Shown: positions 11,149 through 23,200, numbered from the stretch's first letter. The stretch is 64,000 nt of DNA from Dactylonectria macrodidyma (GCA_020744425.1 JAGMUV010000047.1:124001-188000); one strand, 5' to 3'. The notes: generated from the letters alone by a model not told the origin. Program-made: numbers and translations.

Positions 11149-13267
11149 TCAGTTGGTCACAGGATCCAACAACGGAACCACCAGATGGCTATCAAACTTG
11201 GCCCCAAAGCTAACGGTATGGCGACCCTTGTTCTTGTGCGTGGCGCCAAACATAGAAGGAAACTCCATGTAGCTCATGTAATGGCCAGATACCTTGAGAG
11301 TCAGGTGTTCACCCTCATCAAAGATAATTCCGGTAGGCCAAATAGGAACTTCAAGCTTGGTGATAGTGCCAGCAGGAATCGCTTTTCTGGTAGTGTTGGT
11401 ATACTCAGGCCAGTCCCCAGTGAACTTGCCAGGCTCGGGAGCCACCTTGCTCACGGCATGGCTACCTCTCAGAGTTCCAGTAGGCCCTAGGTACTTCAGA
11501 AAGCACGAGTCGGCAGCCTCGGAATGATCCTTCAGCGGGGGTATCTGCTCGTCTAGCGGGACGTTCATGTTCACCAGTGACTTTCCAGATGCGTCGGCCT
11601 TTCCAAGCTGTACAAAGACATCAATCTCGTCTTCACTTTCGTTTGCAATGTTTAGGACAAGCCAGGAATATCCGAGTAGCCACGTCTTCTTGGTCAACCT
11701 GTGTCTGAAGATGAGTTCTTCGCCGCCGGCAAGTGGCCCCTTGGGCACAAACTCGGCATCGTACGAAGCAGACCCAACCTGGCTCACTGGGTTTAGCTCG
11801 AGCTTCTCGCCGGAAGCGAGGTAGAGCTTGGTGTGTTTCGTTTGCGGAAGAGGGAAAGACTCGAGAGGAAGATGGACAACGGGAGGCTGTGGCATGTAGG
11901 GTCAGCTGCATTGGGACGTTGAGATAGAAGGCTACTTCGACGAGACTTACCTTGTTGAATCCGAGAAGCGAAACCCGAACTCTGGGAGTGCTTTGCCAGT
12001 CATTCTTCTTTCCCCTCAGATAGTAGTCAAAGAACTTCGTCAAATCGTCGATGTTTGCCGGGTCATACAAGTCTGACCACTCTTGCTTGGGGTGGATTCG
12101 CAGCCTATCAAGGTTAGCAAGCTGATCATCCAAGCGGGATGGGATATAGCTGCTATAGCAATACGCAACATAGCATGTGAGACTCACCACTTATCCTTGG
12201 AAGCCAACGTGTGGTAGGCACGGATGGAGCCGGTTGTGTGGAGGGCACTGGAGTAGCTGGCGAGTATATAAGCCGGGACATTGATGTCCTCAAGCTTGGA
12301 TCGCTTGTCCTCCCAGTAATCGTTAAACAGCGGGTATTTCTCCAACATATTAACAGCGGCCTCACTGCCGTTCCGGCCAACCATGCCGTTTTGGAGGAAC
12401 CCCCACATGCTGTCGTATGGGTATGGGACACCGCCACGGCAGAGTGTATCCCGGTAGAAGTCAGCAGCGCCCTCCCAGGGAGCAATGGCAGCGAGCGATG
12501 GAGGCTGCTGAGCGGCGATGTACCATTGGACCATGGCAAGCCAACTGTTGCCGGCGAGGGCAACTTTGCCAGAGCACCAGTCGAGCTTGGCGATATGCTC
12601 GATAGCATCGTAGCCATCTTTGCCATCTTGGACCCCAAGCCACCTATCTTGGGTTAGTCTTGTGTGCCATTTTTTATGCTGAGTGGGACGAGTGAAAGCT
12701 CTTCTCTTCCCCCAGCAATGATTGTAGGCACTTACGGAACAATGCCTTCGGAATCCCAAGAGCCTCTTAGGTCTGCGTTGATAATGGCATAACCTCTAGC
12801 GGGCCAGAGGGCGGGATCCAAACCTTCAAACTTTTCATAACCACTGACTCGACTTTGCGGAACACCAAACCGTCCAGGGAGCATGTCAAGTGAGTTGGGG
12901 CCTGTCAATGTTCACGTTAGTAAGCTGCCTCGTGAGGGGACGAAATAACAGGGTTAGGCCTGATAGATGGAAACTCACCATTGCCTGTCTTGCCGTAAGG
13001 ACTCCAGACCAAGATCGCAGGGACCTTCTCACTAGTCTTAGGGCGGAAAACGTCGGCGTACAACTTGACACCATCGCGCATGGGCAAGGTGATGTCTTTC
13101 TCAAAGATCGTATCCACCTCAAATGCCTTGTGCTCGGGACTGAGGCGGTGACCCTTGGAAATCTCCTTGGTTGAAGGGTTGAAAGGGGCATATGGCAGAC
13201 TGCCCTTGTCCCCAGGAGTGATCGTCGAGCTCAGCACCACATCGACATTTGCAATGCGAAGAGGCAT
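11149..13267 (-). CDS. CocE/NonD-type alpha/beta hydrolase (X-Pro dipeptidyl-peptidase family)
   Basis: Five exons (13267-12979, 12901-12736, 12643-12188, 12104-11951, 11886-11149) give 600 residues. Seen: FRPKTSEKVPAILVWSPYGK with the N-terminal strand of the hydrolase core, RGYAIINADLRGSWDSEG (oxyanion region), the nucleophile elbow GNSWLA with Ser near residue 185, and a C-terminal jelly-roll domain (residues about 355-600) ending GRHTVSFGAKFDSH. This is the S15/CocE architecture, known for ester and amide hydrolysis. All introns preserve phase. It is monocistronic, with a shared promoter word 245 bases upstream. In an aromatic pathway it could hydrolyse an ester or ring-fission product, which is inference. 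Confidence 0.9.
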
Positions 13268-13511
13268 GGTAGCGTCTTAGTAAGAATGTTCTGATAAGCT
13301 TCTGGTGACTTTAGATACACAAGTAACTGAAGAAAGACGAAGCTGCGAATCAACCTCTTAATTATGTCTCAATCATCAACTGGTTTCCAATGTCCACTGA
13401 GCTAAAATCCGTGATAAGTCCTGTGGGGCTACTGAGCGTTTGACTAAACCCAAAGCATTGAGATGATCCGGAGTCTCCGTGCCGAGGCTCGGTATCCCCA
13501 CAGAGTCGGGT

Positions 13512-13520
13512 CGGCTCCAC
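13512..13520 (-). promoter_or_regulatory. Shared cluster promoter word GTGGAGCCG, copy 3
   Basis: Reads CGGCTCCAC on the + strand, thus GTGGAGCCG in the sense orientation of the hydrolase gene, 245 bases upstream of its start codon. Confidence 0.5.
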
Positions 13521-13610
13521 TGCGACCGCGTGAGAACCGGGAGTGCTACACATTTGTGGTTACTCTTCGGATGCACGGGGAAAACCTTGTGGTCAATTGA
13601 CGAAATCATT

Positions 13611-13692
13611 ACCCGTTGACATTGTGGGGCCAGCCGCCTACCAACCTCGTCCCAACCTCGTCTAGGCGGCTGGCCCCACAATGTCAACGGGT
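13611..13692. repeat. Perfect fold-back repeat, 30-base arms
   Basis: Left arm 13611-13640 and right arm 13663-13692 are exact reverse complements. The 22-base loop contains CCAACCTCGT twice. The flanking bases also pair (T at 13610 with A at 13693), leaving TA at each outer edge, as might follow insertion at a TA. Either a fold-back MITE or an isolated hairpin. No coding. Confidence 0.75.
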
Positions 13693-14045
13693 AGTAACAA
13701 TACCGGTACTGGCAAAGCTTCCGGTCGATAGACACGAACAAGCCGGGCGAAGAAATGGGAAGAAGAAGACGGAATCCTTGAAACGGTTACGGGGGCGTTT
13801 TCGACTCTCCTCAATTATCGAAACAATGTGTACGATAATGCCAATAGACAGTGGTAAGCAGACAACATAGGGAGGCGTCTAGGAGCAAGAGTCAGCGCCT
13901 AAACGTCGATATGATGCCATCTCTTGCATGAGATCGTCAAATATTTCTCAAGAGCGGCGCTGAGGGCGAGGTATTTTGAGACGAATTGCCGGAATCGTCT
14001 CATTGCTAGTGAGGGGTTACGGTCATTAGTCGCAGACACTGTACC

Positions 14046-14693
14046 CAGGCTTGTCAACAAATAAATCAAATCAAATTGAGCCTCCGATTTGATTTGATTT
14101 GGATACAAAAAGACTCGATTTGATTTGATTTGATTTGATTTGGATCGATTTGGATCGATTTGATTATTTGGATAGCCCCACTTTTCTCCTACGAGGAGAT
14201 GTATCGACCTGCTTGTCGCACATCAAGCCTACCCGGAATGTTAGTTCACAGAAACTGCGATATTGCTATCCGCAACAGCAGCTGCCTAGCAGTTAGAAGC
14301 TTTCATTTGTGTATAAAGACTTGAACCATTGCGTGCATCCGCTCATTCAGTTCTTGTTCCTCAGATAATTCTCACTTAAAGATTAGTGCAATCTTTCCGC
14401 TTCCTCCCTCCTCGCTCGTATTGGTTACGGCTTTGCTCAATCGTGGTCCTTCTCTCCTGTACGGGGCCAAATTGTCTGACATAAGCCGCGTTAGCCAAAA
14501 GTGGGTCAACACGTACTAGAGTGACAAGCGGTGATTGGCCAATATTTTATCCAAAAGAATCCAAATATCCAAATCAATTCGGCCCCTGTGATTTGATTTG
14601 ATTTGATTTGGATAAGTTTTTCCTCGATTTGATTTGATTTGATTTGGATTTATTTGAATTCATTTGAATTCGATTTATTTGTTGATAAGCCTG
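14046..14693. mobile_element. Non-autonomous hAT-type element (MITE), 648 bases
   Basis: The termini are inverted repeats of about 22 bases: CAGGCTTGTCAACAAATAAA at the left and the complement, with one G/A change, at the right. Eight-base target duplications flank it (ACTGTACC at 14038-14045 and TCTGTACC at 14694-14701, 7 of 8 identical). Both subterminal zones are packed with tandem GATTT units, about 100 bases each, as binding sites of a hAT transposase would be. The interior has no transposase. The CAGG start plus 8-base duplication is the hAT signature. Confidence 0.8.
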
Positions 14694-15648
14694 TCTGTAC
14701 CCCCAGAACCCTCTCTCTTTACACTAGGAGAATTAGGGTTCATCTAGTACAACCACTGGTCCTTCGATAAACAGCTTCAGCAAGGTTGCGCCGTCGAGTA
14801 ATGCCTTCAATGCAGCATCAGACCGCTGTGTATGATGATATTGCTTTAGTTTGGCGAACACATGGAATAGGCAGAGGCAAATCGATTGGTAATGAATGCA
14901 ACAGGAAGATACCACAAGACATATACTGATAGAGCACAAAATCTCGCCTCATGTTTCCTACATCTAGCTGCTTAAGATCATAACATTAAAACATCAACCT
15001 CGAAAATCATTGCCGCTAGAATATTGTAGACAAGGCCGGTCGTGGTTCATCTAGGATCCTAGCCAGTAACGGTGAAAGATCTGAATAATGACCCTTGTTC
15101 TCTGACTTCCTTTTCGAACCTTTCCTCCAAGCGGTCTTAAATCGACTCGGGAGGTCGGCGCCCAACGCTATGTGTGGTCAGAAGGCTTGGATATATATTG
15201 AAACAGATTGAACTTGCTTTTGGCTGTCTCCACGATGCTTGGGATGGTGATTGAAAACGGCTCCCATGAGTTACGAGCATCCTAACCGTCGCCCAGCAAT
15301 CTCCCCTTGGGCAGATCGACCGTCTAGACTGTGACGTTTTACAACTCTGTTGCCTTGAAAGCGTCACCTGGTTGGCTTAGATATCTTGCTTCGATACCGG
15401 TTTTGTCAAACATGCCCGAGAAAACACGGCTGACATCGTTGCATGCGAGGTCAACACCAGATCGATGTCTTGAACTTGCAAGCAATCTCCAGGGGCAACA
15501 GCTTATGTGCATTGCATTGACTAAGCTGAGATCGGGACCGTCAGACCACCGGCCCCGGGACTGACCATCGGACCCCTCAATGACCTGACGAACCTCACAT
15601 TGCCCTAGTAGACCTCTTGGTCCCGGGCCGGCTCTGACTGCGGCAGGG

Positions 15649-15720
15649 TCTATAAGACTGATCCTTAAGACCTTCATTACATAGAAAAACAAGACCTTCT
15701 TTCCACATCTGATCCCCATT
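15649..15720 (+). repeat. Diverged direct repeat, copy A
   Basis: Begins TCTATAAGACTGA and continues with AAGACC, TTCATTA, AAGACCTTCT and ATCTGATC blocks. It matches 16843-16920 with gaps. It looks like two old copies of a promoter-like or LTR segment about 1.2 kb apart. Nature unknown. Confidence 0.4.
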
Positions 15721-16842
15721 ACTTGATGCAATACTAACCGTCAGCGCAACCGACATCTGAGGCTCTCAGCCCTCAGGTGTCTCGCTAGGTGAGGGCAAAA
15801 GCGATCTTGTTGCTGAGACATCTTTGGATCCAGGCATTTTATTTCTGAAGACGTTCCACTTCAAGGCTGGTCTCTTGAGTAGATAGTCTGGATCTGCTTG
15901 GCTGGTCAACTTGGCTGTGTGTTTAGAACGATGTTAACGGTGCCAAGAGTCGAAGGACAAAGGTCTCGTCTTCTTCAGGGGAACAACAGGGCCGCAATAG
16001 CACAAACATATAGATGCATACAGGCAAGCGCAATATGTATCCAATAGTTGGGGAAAGTCTCCGCCACAATACCTGGCTCTCACAAAGTCAGGGACACGCT
16101 TAGTTTTTGCTCATTCTTTCTTGAAGGGCGGCTGAATGAGATATGGTGGGACTCTCAGTTCATTGATCAGTATCGCAACAGCCAGGAGAAATAGTTATTG
16201 CAGCTGGATTGTCCTTCTACCTACGTTAGCTGGGCAGCCATATTTTTCCAGGCATCGAAAGCGATATTGCAGTTCCTTTTGAGAGTCCAGCATAATGGCA
16301 CATACATTGCTTCACCTGCCATCGCCGTTGACATCTTTAGGCACCGGCCGAGATACCTTGCCCTCCCTGTCAGAATTTATTATCGGGGCAGTCTCGGTCA
16401 CTGCTCTCCTCTTATACCGATGGTCTGGTCCTGATTTCTCAAACTTTCCAACGGCGATTTAAGATCCTGGTCTCTCTAGCTCTCAGCAAAAATCTCTGAT
16501 TGCTCGTGGGCCGGTTAGCAGAATTTTTGAAGCAAGCTACAATAAAGTTAGTAGCTCGCGGTGTGACTTAACTCTGCTTTGATAGGAAGTGTCGTTCAAG
16601 GGACTATTCCTGAAGAAGCTGAGCCTAGGAACCGTGGCACATATCGGGATATCGGATTTTAACGGTTATTGCGGAAGTGAAGCTTTCTGTCTTTCATCAT
16701 AGGCGTCCATCGCCACTTGCCTCGTCAGAGGCCTCGTCAGCGGTCTAGCTTTTCCTTCAATCAGGTCAATAGCTAGATAAAGTCAAAGACCCCGGGGCAT
16801 CCGGGGCCTCTCGGCTGTCCGAGGTCATCGTCAGTATCTTCG

Positions 16843-16920
16843 TCTATAAGACTGACCCAAAGACCCTCATTAGACAGGAAGAATACCAAGAGCTTCTCAC
16901 ACGTATGATCATTTCCATCT
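16843..16920 (+). repeat. Diverged direct repeat, copy B
   Basis: Second copy of the 15649-15720 segment, starting with the identical TCTATAAGACTGA. Both copies contain a TATAAG box, so they could be remnants of duplicated promoters or degraded LTRs. Confidence 0.4.
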
Positions 16921-17664
16921 GCTAGCTGCAACAAACCGTGATTGTAACACCACCTAGATATATCAATGATTTTAAGACACTAAGAACTTTGACAATAAGG
17001 GCTATGTTGTTAAGGTAGCTCCATTATCAATCCATTGTTGACGAGACAACCATGACTAAGGCCTCGGAAAGATGTTTTAGACGAAAATTCCCGGACTCTA
17101 TCCTGTCGACTAGGCGGCCCAGGACGAAGGTATTTTCCGAGTAGTTTCTAGGTCAAATTGAATCAATCGCTGGGTAAGTAAAGTCCAGGCCAGCCTTATC
17201 CATGTCTGAAACAAATCCAAGCATCATTTGAGGTGACTTGACTGACTGGAGATCTTGTCTAGGAAGTGTGAGCGGTAGTTGGATGCTATTCCCCCTGAAG
17301 TGAAAGTAAATCGCAGCCTAAAGACGAGCTCAACATGAGGTTGCAAGCTGGTATGAAGTGGAAGACTGGTAAGAAGGATCCGTACACGACCCTTTCAATG
17401 AGGTGATATCGTGCCTCGTCACGCCGACCTTCATTGGCCGTGACTTTCAGCAAAGAGATGAGTGGAGAGCAGTCAGCGACGTCTATATTCTGAATCTCTT
17501 TAGAGGCCCTGGTGCCGGCTTGAGCATGTCCAGGTTGGTCCGGGCGTTCTTGACAAGGTGTAAAGCCCAGATGGTCCAATGCACGAGGCCTGTGTCCAAT
17601 AGGAAGTCCATTCGGAACTCCCCCGCGTTTGCATACCCCGTACAACGTACCCCGTACCCCGTAC

Positions 17665-17689
17665 CCCACCGGCTCGAACTGCCGGTGGG
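17665..17689. promoter_or_regulatory. Palindrome in the MFS pump promoter
   Basis: CCCACCGGC, seven bases, then its exact complement GCCGGTGGG, 215 bases before the pump's start codon. The spacing and CGG/CCG content suit a dimeric Zn2Cys6 regulator. Just upstream is a short tandem run of GTACCCC. Function is inferred. Confidence 0.35.
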
Positions 17690-17903
17690 TGCAAGTTCCT
17701 AGCTGCCCAGGGCGCCTGCACTTCGGCTGCTCGTCTGCCTATATGAAGCACTGAGTGACCCAGCTCAGGCAGACTAGGCCACTTCCTTTACTTCACAACT
17801 CGTCCTTCCTCCATTGAACCACTAGCCTACAGCACTTGGCAGCAAAGGCACTACTGTCATACCCCTCCGAAGCGGTTTTGCTGGTAGATGGCCCTTTGAC
17901 AAC

Positions 17904-19965
17904 ATGGCTTCTGAGGCAATCCCCCCCGAGAAGAGCCCGAACACCATCGAACATTATGAAAACGTGGAACAGGAGGTGCATCTTGACAGAGTTCCCACAG
18001 TCGAGGTGGACACTTATCAGGGTCTCACCTTGACATGCGTCATCGTTTACCTGGTAAGAAGACAGGCCCGCAATCATGTGCCAAGTATTGACACCAAACA
18101 GGCCATTCTCGCTGTTGGTTTCGCCGAAATGATGGTTATTATATCTTCTGGTTCCGTACGACGCCCGAACAAAATTCCTCATTTTATTCTTGCTGACTTG
18201 CATTTGCACAGCTTGCCCGAATCATGGTCGCCGACATTGGTGGCACCGACAAGGTACAATGGATTTCGCAATCTGTTCCTATCGTCAACCTTGCCCTGGG
18301 CGCTCCTGTTGCCCAAGCCGCCGATTATTGGTAAGAGCATGCTTCCCGTACATAGTATAAGTCAAGCCTTGCACGAGACCACCGGCTACCTGAGACATTT
18401 TGTTCTTGCACTCCTGTCCTAAACCACGACGCTGACTGTGTAATCAAAAGGGGCCGAAAATGGTTTCTGGTCATCTCCTGTGCCTTTGCCGTTGTTGGCA
18501 GCATCATCGTCTCGCGTGCCACCAACATCGACATGGCACTAGCGGGCAACGCTCTCGCAAGCATTTCCACATCTGCGCAGCCGCTTCTTTTCGCTGTCGC
18601 ATCAGAGATCTTGCCTCGACGCTGGCGTCCTGCTGCTCAGGGTGGTGTCACTGGAATCTTTGCGGTTGCTGCCATTATCGGTCTTCTAATGGGCAGTGCC
18701 CTCACGAAGAGCAACCCAAGTGGGTGGCGCATCGTTTGGTACTTCAACACGGGCTGCTTCGCGTTTACGACTCTTATTCTCCTGTTCCTGTACAATCCAC
18801 CTCCACGTGCCGAACAGATCAACTTTACGTCGAGTGAAAAGCTCAAGAAACTCGACTGGGTGGGCATTATCATGCTTCCCGTCGCCGTCACCATCCTTTG
18901 CATCGGACTCACCTGGTCCCAAAACCCCTTTTCGTGGAAGAATGCTCACGTCCTCGCTCCATTCGTCGTCGGATTCGTCCTCGTCATCTGCCTGGCCCTA
19001 TATGAAGGTTTAATCAAGAAGGACGGTCTGTTCCACCATGGCCTCTTTAAAAATGACCGAAACTTCGCCATCTCCTGTTTCCTGATTTTCACTGAAGGCA
19101 TGGCGTTTTTCGTGGCCAACAGCTATGTGCCTCTGGAAGTGTCCGTCGTGTTTGAGAGAGACTCAGTCTTGGTTAGCCTGAATTTCGCCATCGTCTTCAT
19201 CGGAGCCATCGTTAGCAGTATCATCGCCTCGATCTATTGCTCCTGGAGCAGACAGTTGAGATGGCCCCTGGTCATCTCGTATGTCGGATTTGTGCTCTTC
19301 TATGGTAAGAGAACTCACCGATTAGTGTTTCGCCCCTTCTGACTTTCTCACAGCGACGATGATGTCCGTCGGGTTCGGTGACTACACAAACATCTGGGGC
19401 TTTAATGTTTTCCTTGGTCTCGGCTTCGGTGGATGCTTGACCTGCATTGTGGTAGCAGCCCAGTTCAGCGCGCCGCCGGAACTGCTCGCAATTAGCAGCG
19501 GCGCCCTTATTACTGCCAGAGCCGGCGGCGCAGCAATCTGCTTTGCAATCGGCAACGCCATATTCAATTCGCAGATCGGCAATATCCTTCCCAAGGACAT
19601 TGCTTCGGCTGTCCTTCCTCTTGGTCTGCCACCCCAATCGCTAGGCCCGTTTATCGAAGCTTTAGCCAATCACAACGACCATGCCCTCGCTACGATCGAA
19701 GGCGTCACTCCACAAATCATCCAGGCTGGCGTCCATGGTCTACGGCAAGCCTATATCACGTCGCTTCGTCCTCTCCATGGGTTCGGACTTGCGCTGTCCG
19801 TCATTGCTGTCATCGGTAAGTATATGATTGCATATTCTGTCTGCCTGGGTGTAACAAAGGCTAACCGCTGTTTGAACAGCTTCCGTCTTCATCATTGATC
19901 CAAAGAGAGATTTCACCATGGCAGTTGATGCACCACTCGACGCGCCGAAGGAGTCACAGGAGTAG
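17904..19965 (+). CDS. Major facilitator efflux pump, TRI12-like
   Basis: Six exons (17904-18053, 18102-18155, 18212-18330, 18451-19304, 19354-19815, 19880-19965) give 574 residues. Seen: the TRI12-type N-terminal phrase VEVDTYQGLTLTCVIVYL, then ADIGGTDKVQW, a WGRKWFLVISC loop-helix junction across intron 3, ASEILPRRWRP, and many hydrophobic helices to the C-terminus. Pumps of this family export fungal secondary metabolites or toxins through the plasma membrane. The 54-base second exon encodes part of the first helix and is needed for continuity. It lies in the middle of the cluster; the likely cargo is the cluster's product or substrate. Confidence 0.9.
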
Positions 19966-20590
19966 CGAGTAGCTATTTAGGAGCTAGTCAATGCGAATAG
20001 GAAAACTGGCGCCGCTTGAGCGGGAGCACTCCCCTCACTCACAATTCCAAGTCTTCCAGAATTGCATGGTGCTTGTCTTAAAATCAAGTGCGAAAGCTTT
20101 TATAACATATTGCCGGTTACCTCCATTGCAATAGGTAGTAATTACTTATTTATATCCTCGGCTTGCACTGTCGTCTCTCTCCATATGTAAAATTAATTGT
20201 AAAGGGCCCGGCTTGCGGCTTCTGATATATCAGCAAGGAGCGATGAGAACGTCAGTACAGTCCTCAGCCGGCCTTCTCTACGGACAACGCCCGCGAAGCA
20301 ATGGTGGTGCTCACGGGCGTCGCGACGTAAGCAGCCATGGCAAACGTGAAATTATGCACAATATCTTAGTTCTATCCTGCAGGTTAAACAGCTTCATGGA
20401 ATCCTATTAGCAAGCTATTCGGCCTTGCCTTAGTGTGGTCGGCTTCGCATTTCGGTTGCCCGGGGATGACAAGGCTCCCCGGAGATATCCAACAGGGATT
20501 CGGCTACAACATCGTGGCCGATTCTTAGACACCAATACTGACAATCAAGGATAGCGGCAATACATACCGTACACTCGTTGTTTTAAAAGC
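19966..20590. other. Convergent intergenic region, no gene seen
   Basis: Between the 3' ends of the MFS pump and the P450. No recognisable frame or repeat. Confidence 0.6.
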
Positions 20591-22573
20591 TTAAGCTGAC
20601 GATGCCAGAATACCGTCTCTGCCAACCTTCCGGTCTCCAAGCCAAAAGCCTTCAGCTTCTGCCGCCTTCCATTCCCTTACAAGCGTTTCCTCAACCTGTG
20701 AGTTGCGCGGAATAAACCGACACTTGTATGGCTTTGGCATAGTTACTGCCCCTAGTACAAACGCATCGTCGGAAAGGTCAACTGGTAGGTTGACACCATT
20801 GTCATCCACAGGAGGGAGGATCTTGAACGCCCAGAGAATCCTTGCGAACACGATATGCAAACTGTTCTCAGCTACATGCATCCCGGAACATATTCTTCTT
20901 CCGGTTCCATAGGTCCAGTGATCTCTCTTGTAAGGATCGGAGATTCCGACATAGTCTCCTGCCTTGAGAGGATGCCCCAGAAAGCGTTCCGGTTGGAAGC
21001 TTTCGGGCTCCGGATACACTTCTGAATCCATATGAATACCGTTTTGATGTAATATCAGAGCGGTCCCTTTCGGGATAATATAGCCCTTGTACTCAATGTC
21101 CTTATCGGCGCCATGGGGCCCGCCCACGGTTGTGGCCGGTCGAATTCGAAGGGCTTCCTTGACAATCGCCCGAACGTAGGGAAGCTGATCAGTGAACGTA
21201 GGGGACCTGCTGCTGCCTACTACCCGTTCTATTTCTTCGTGGGCTTTGGCTATCACATCAGGATAAGCACTGAGGTAGAGAAGGCCATTGTTGACGGTAG
21301 CTGCTGTTGTGTCTGATCCAGCTTCAATCATCGCTAGTGGGAGTTAGCGCAATATCAAATGCAGTGGATTGTCGAAGATTGTATTGCTTACTTCCACAAA
21401 CGTAAGCAGCCTGCAACTCGGATATGCCCTTTTGGTGGTATCCGGCTTCGACAAACTGCCGGCCGAAGCAATCTGGGGCATCCCCTCGGTCAATCTTGTC
21501 TTTCATCTGGTTCCAGTATAAGAGCCAGGTTTTGTTCTGCCGCTCCTCGAGCTGTCGGAGCTCTTTCTGCCACCAGTGCATCCACTTGGGTAAGTTGAGT
21601 AGCCAAGGGAAAACGTCAATGGCGCAGTAGACTAAGTGAAACCGTCACATTAGCTCGAGGTCCATTCTCGCGTGAGATTTCGTCAGGGTATTGGCCGTAC
21701 CAGGGTTTGCAACTCTTCCAAAATCGTCCATGACCTCGAATATCTGGGCGATGGCATTCGATTCCTGAACATGGTTTAAGGGGTTAGCCATAAATTTCTG
21801 TGAAAGGAAACGAAACTGATCGAATTGCGGTTGACTGAGATGATGGGTGGCCTTACCCAAGTTGACGCCCTTATCCCATAAACCATCGTCAGGACGACTG
21901 ACGCTGAATAGCGTCGAACGTGTGTAGCGAATGACATCTCTCTTTCGTCCTTGCCTTTCTTCCCCTGGTCCGTATTCTTTGTGCTTTTGTAAATATCCCA
22001 TAACAGCTGCTTGCTCTCGAACTCTTGAGCGGGCTGCAGCAAGCTGGCGGCTTTCTGTGTCAATAAGGGATGAATGATTGACCGTAGGGTCCGCCACTTG
22101 CTGCCGTATGGCATAAGCACCATCCTCCTGTCCCCGGACACGATTCTGGCCGATAAAAAGCTGGGCCTGGTGGACGTGACCGCAGATTGTTTCTCTAATA
22201 GATCTTTGACGACTTGTGGGCTATTCAAAAACACCCAGCGCTGGGCGGGACCGAACTGCACCTCGTATAACTCGCCATACTCGCGCGCCCATTTCTTGAA
22301 GATGGTGGGCGACTTTATCTGCAGGAGATTTCCCACGAGGGGAAGCTTAGGAGGACCTGGTATTGGCTTGCCTTTGTGTGAGGAACCAGTGTACCCGAAG
22401 AGGAGAACGACAAGGCCAGCAATGACAGGCAATAAAAGAACGCGACACTCGCCCAAGATGCTCACGCCGCGGGCGGTAGCATCAGTTGAGTTGTTGGGGG
22501 AGAGTGCTTGCAACAGAGTAAGGAGCTTTTCCATGGTGTGTGATACAAGAGACAATAACCCTGCTCCCGACAT
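20591..22573 (-). CDS. Cytochrome P450 (microsomal, class II)
   Basis: Four exons (22573-21857, 21797-21701, 21631-21392, 21333-20591) give 598 residues, slightly long for the family. Seen: an N-terminal membrane helix (VLLLPVIAGLVVLLFGY), the proline hinge PIPGPPKLPLVGN, the oxygen-binding I-helix AGSDTT near residue 356, ExxR as EALR near 411-414, and the heme loop YGTGRRICSG with the cysteine ligand near residue 500. Two ATGs, 22573 and 22534, could start it. Intron junctions in the middle were placed by phase and by conserved flanks and are slightly less certain. It probably oxidises the cluster intermediate at the endoplasmic reticulum. Confidence 0.9.
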
Positions 22574-22665
22574 GACTAGATTAGAGCGAGAAGCTTCCTC
22601 GTGCCGCGAGAGTCATATATCATCACCCTAAGATTCGAGGGCTCAAGTGTGAAGGCTAAGTGCCG

Positions 22666-22674
22666 CGTGGGGCC
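22666..22674 (+). promoter_or_regulatory. Variant of the shared promoter word (GTGGGGCCG)
   Basis: One mismatch to GTGGAGCCG, 93 bases before the P450 start codon (gene on the other strand). Weak on its own; listed because of position. Confidence 0.3.
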
Positions 22675-23183
22675 GACTTGGGATAGGTTAACCCCGCGAT
22701 ATTTGAATCGGGACCGAGACGGGAAAGAGATTTCGTGCTTGTCGGGGATCCGCTTGGCTTTCCCCGCCTACTCCATCATCTGTACTCTCTGCATACTACC
22801 GGTAGGTACGGTAGTTATCGATATCTGCCGACAGATGGCAGAAGATGTGCTTATGGACAGCTGGGAGCATCAATAACTGCCCTTTACGTCTCTTACATCG
22901 TGGCATATTGCAACAAGGAGAATTTTGGCTACAGGAACACATATCGATCCATGTCTTCCCTCTCCTTTCCGAAGACTTGATTCCGTTGGTTTTATCACCA
23001 CCTTACGTCATATCTCGCTTCGAACCGGAACAACCCTGGGAAATGCTCCTCGTTGCCCCAACCAGAGCCGAATAAGATGTCTGAGCGGGGTAGTCAAGTG
23101 CCGAGAATGTCAATTAAACTTCTCACCCGACTAGGAGGGACAATCCCTCGGGTGCCCTCAATATAGTTTTCTCCACACGTCCC

Positions 23184-23200
23184 CGTGGAGCCGCTCCACG
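23184..23200. promoter_or_regulatory. Palindromic form of the shared word, copy 4
   Basis: CGTGGAGCCGCTCCACG is a palindrome: 7-base arms CGTGGAG/CTCCACG around CCG. It includes an exact GTGGAGCCG at 23185-23193 and lies about 183 bases before the BBE oxidase start codon. The dyad symmetry suggests binding of a dimer and makes this the best single operator candidate. Confidence 0.55.

Larger units (their letters stand above)
13268..17903. other. 4.6-kb gene-free region with small mobile elements
   Basis: No protein family is recognised on either strand; open frames here are short and dissimilar to anything I know. It contains one shared promoter word, a fold-back repeat, a 648-base non-autonomous hAT element, a pair of diverged direct repeats and, at its right edge, the promoter of the MFS pump. 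It separates the two halves of the cluster. Confidence 0.6.

Noticed and set aside
15339..15731. 130-codon minus-strand open frame
   Set aside because: Composition is not convincing, no family resemblance, and it overlaps the direct-repeat copy A.
18325..18422. Extension of MFS exon 3 through the third intron
   Set aside because: Splicing at 18331/18450 restores the conserved WGRKW block; read-through ends in a stop.
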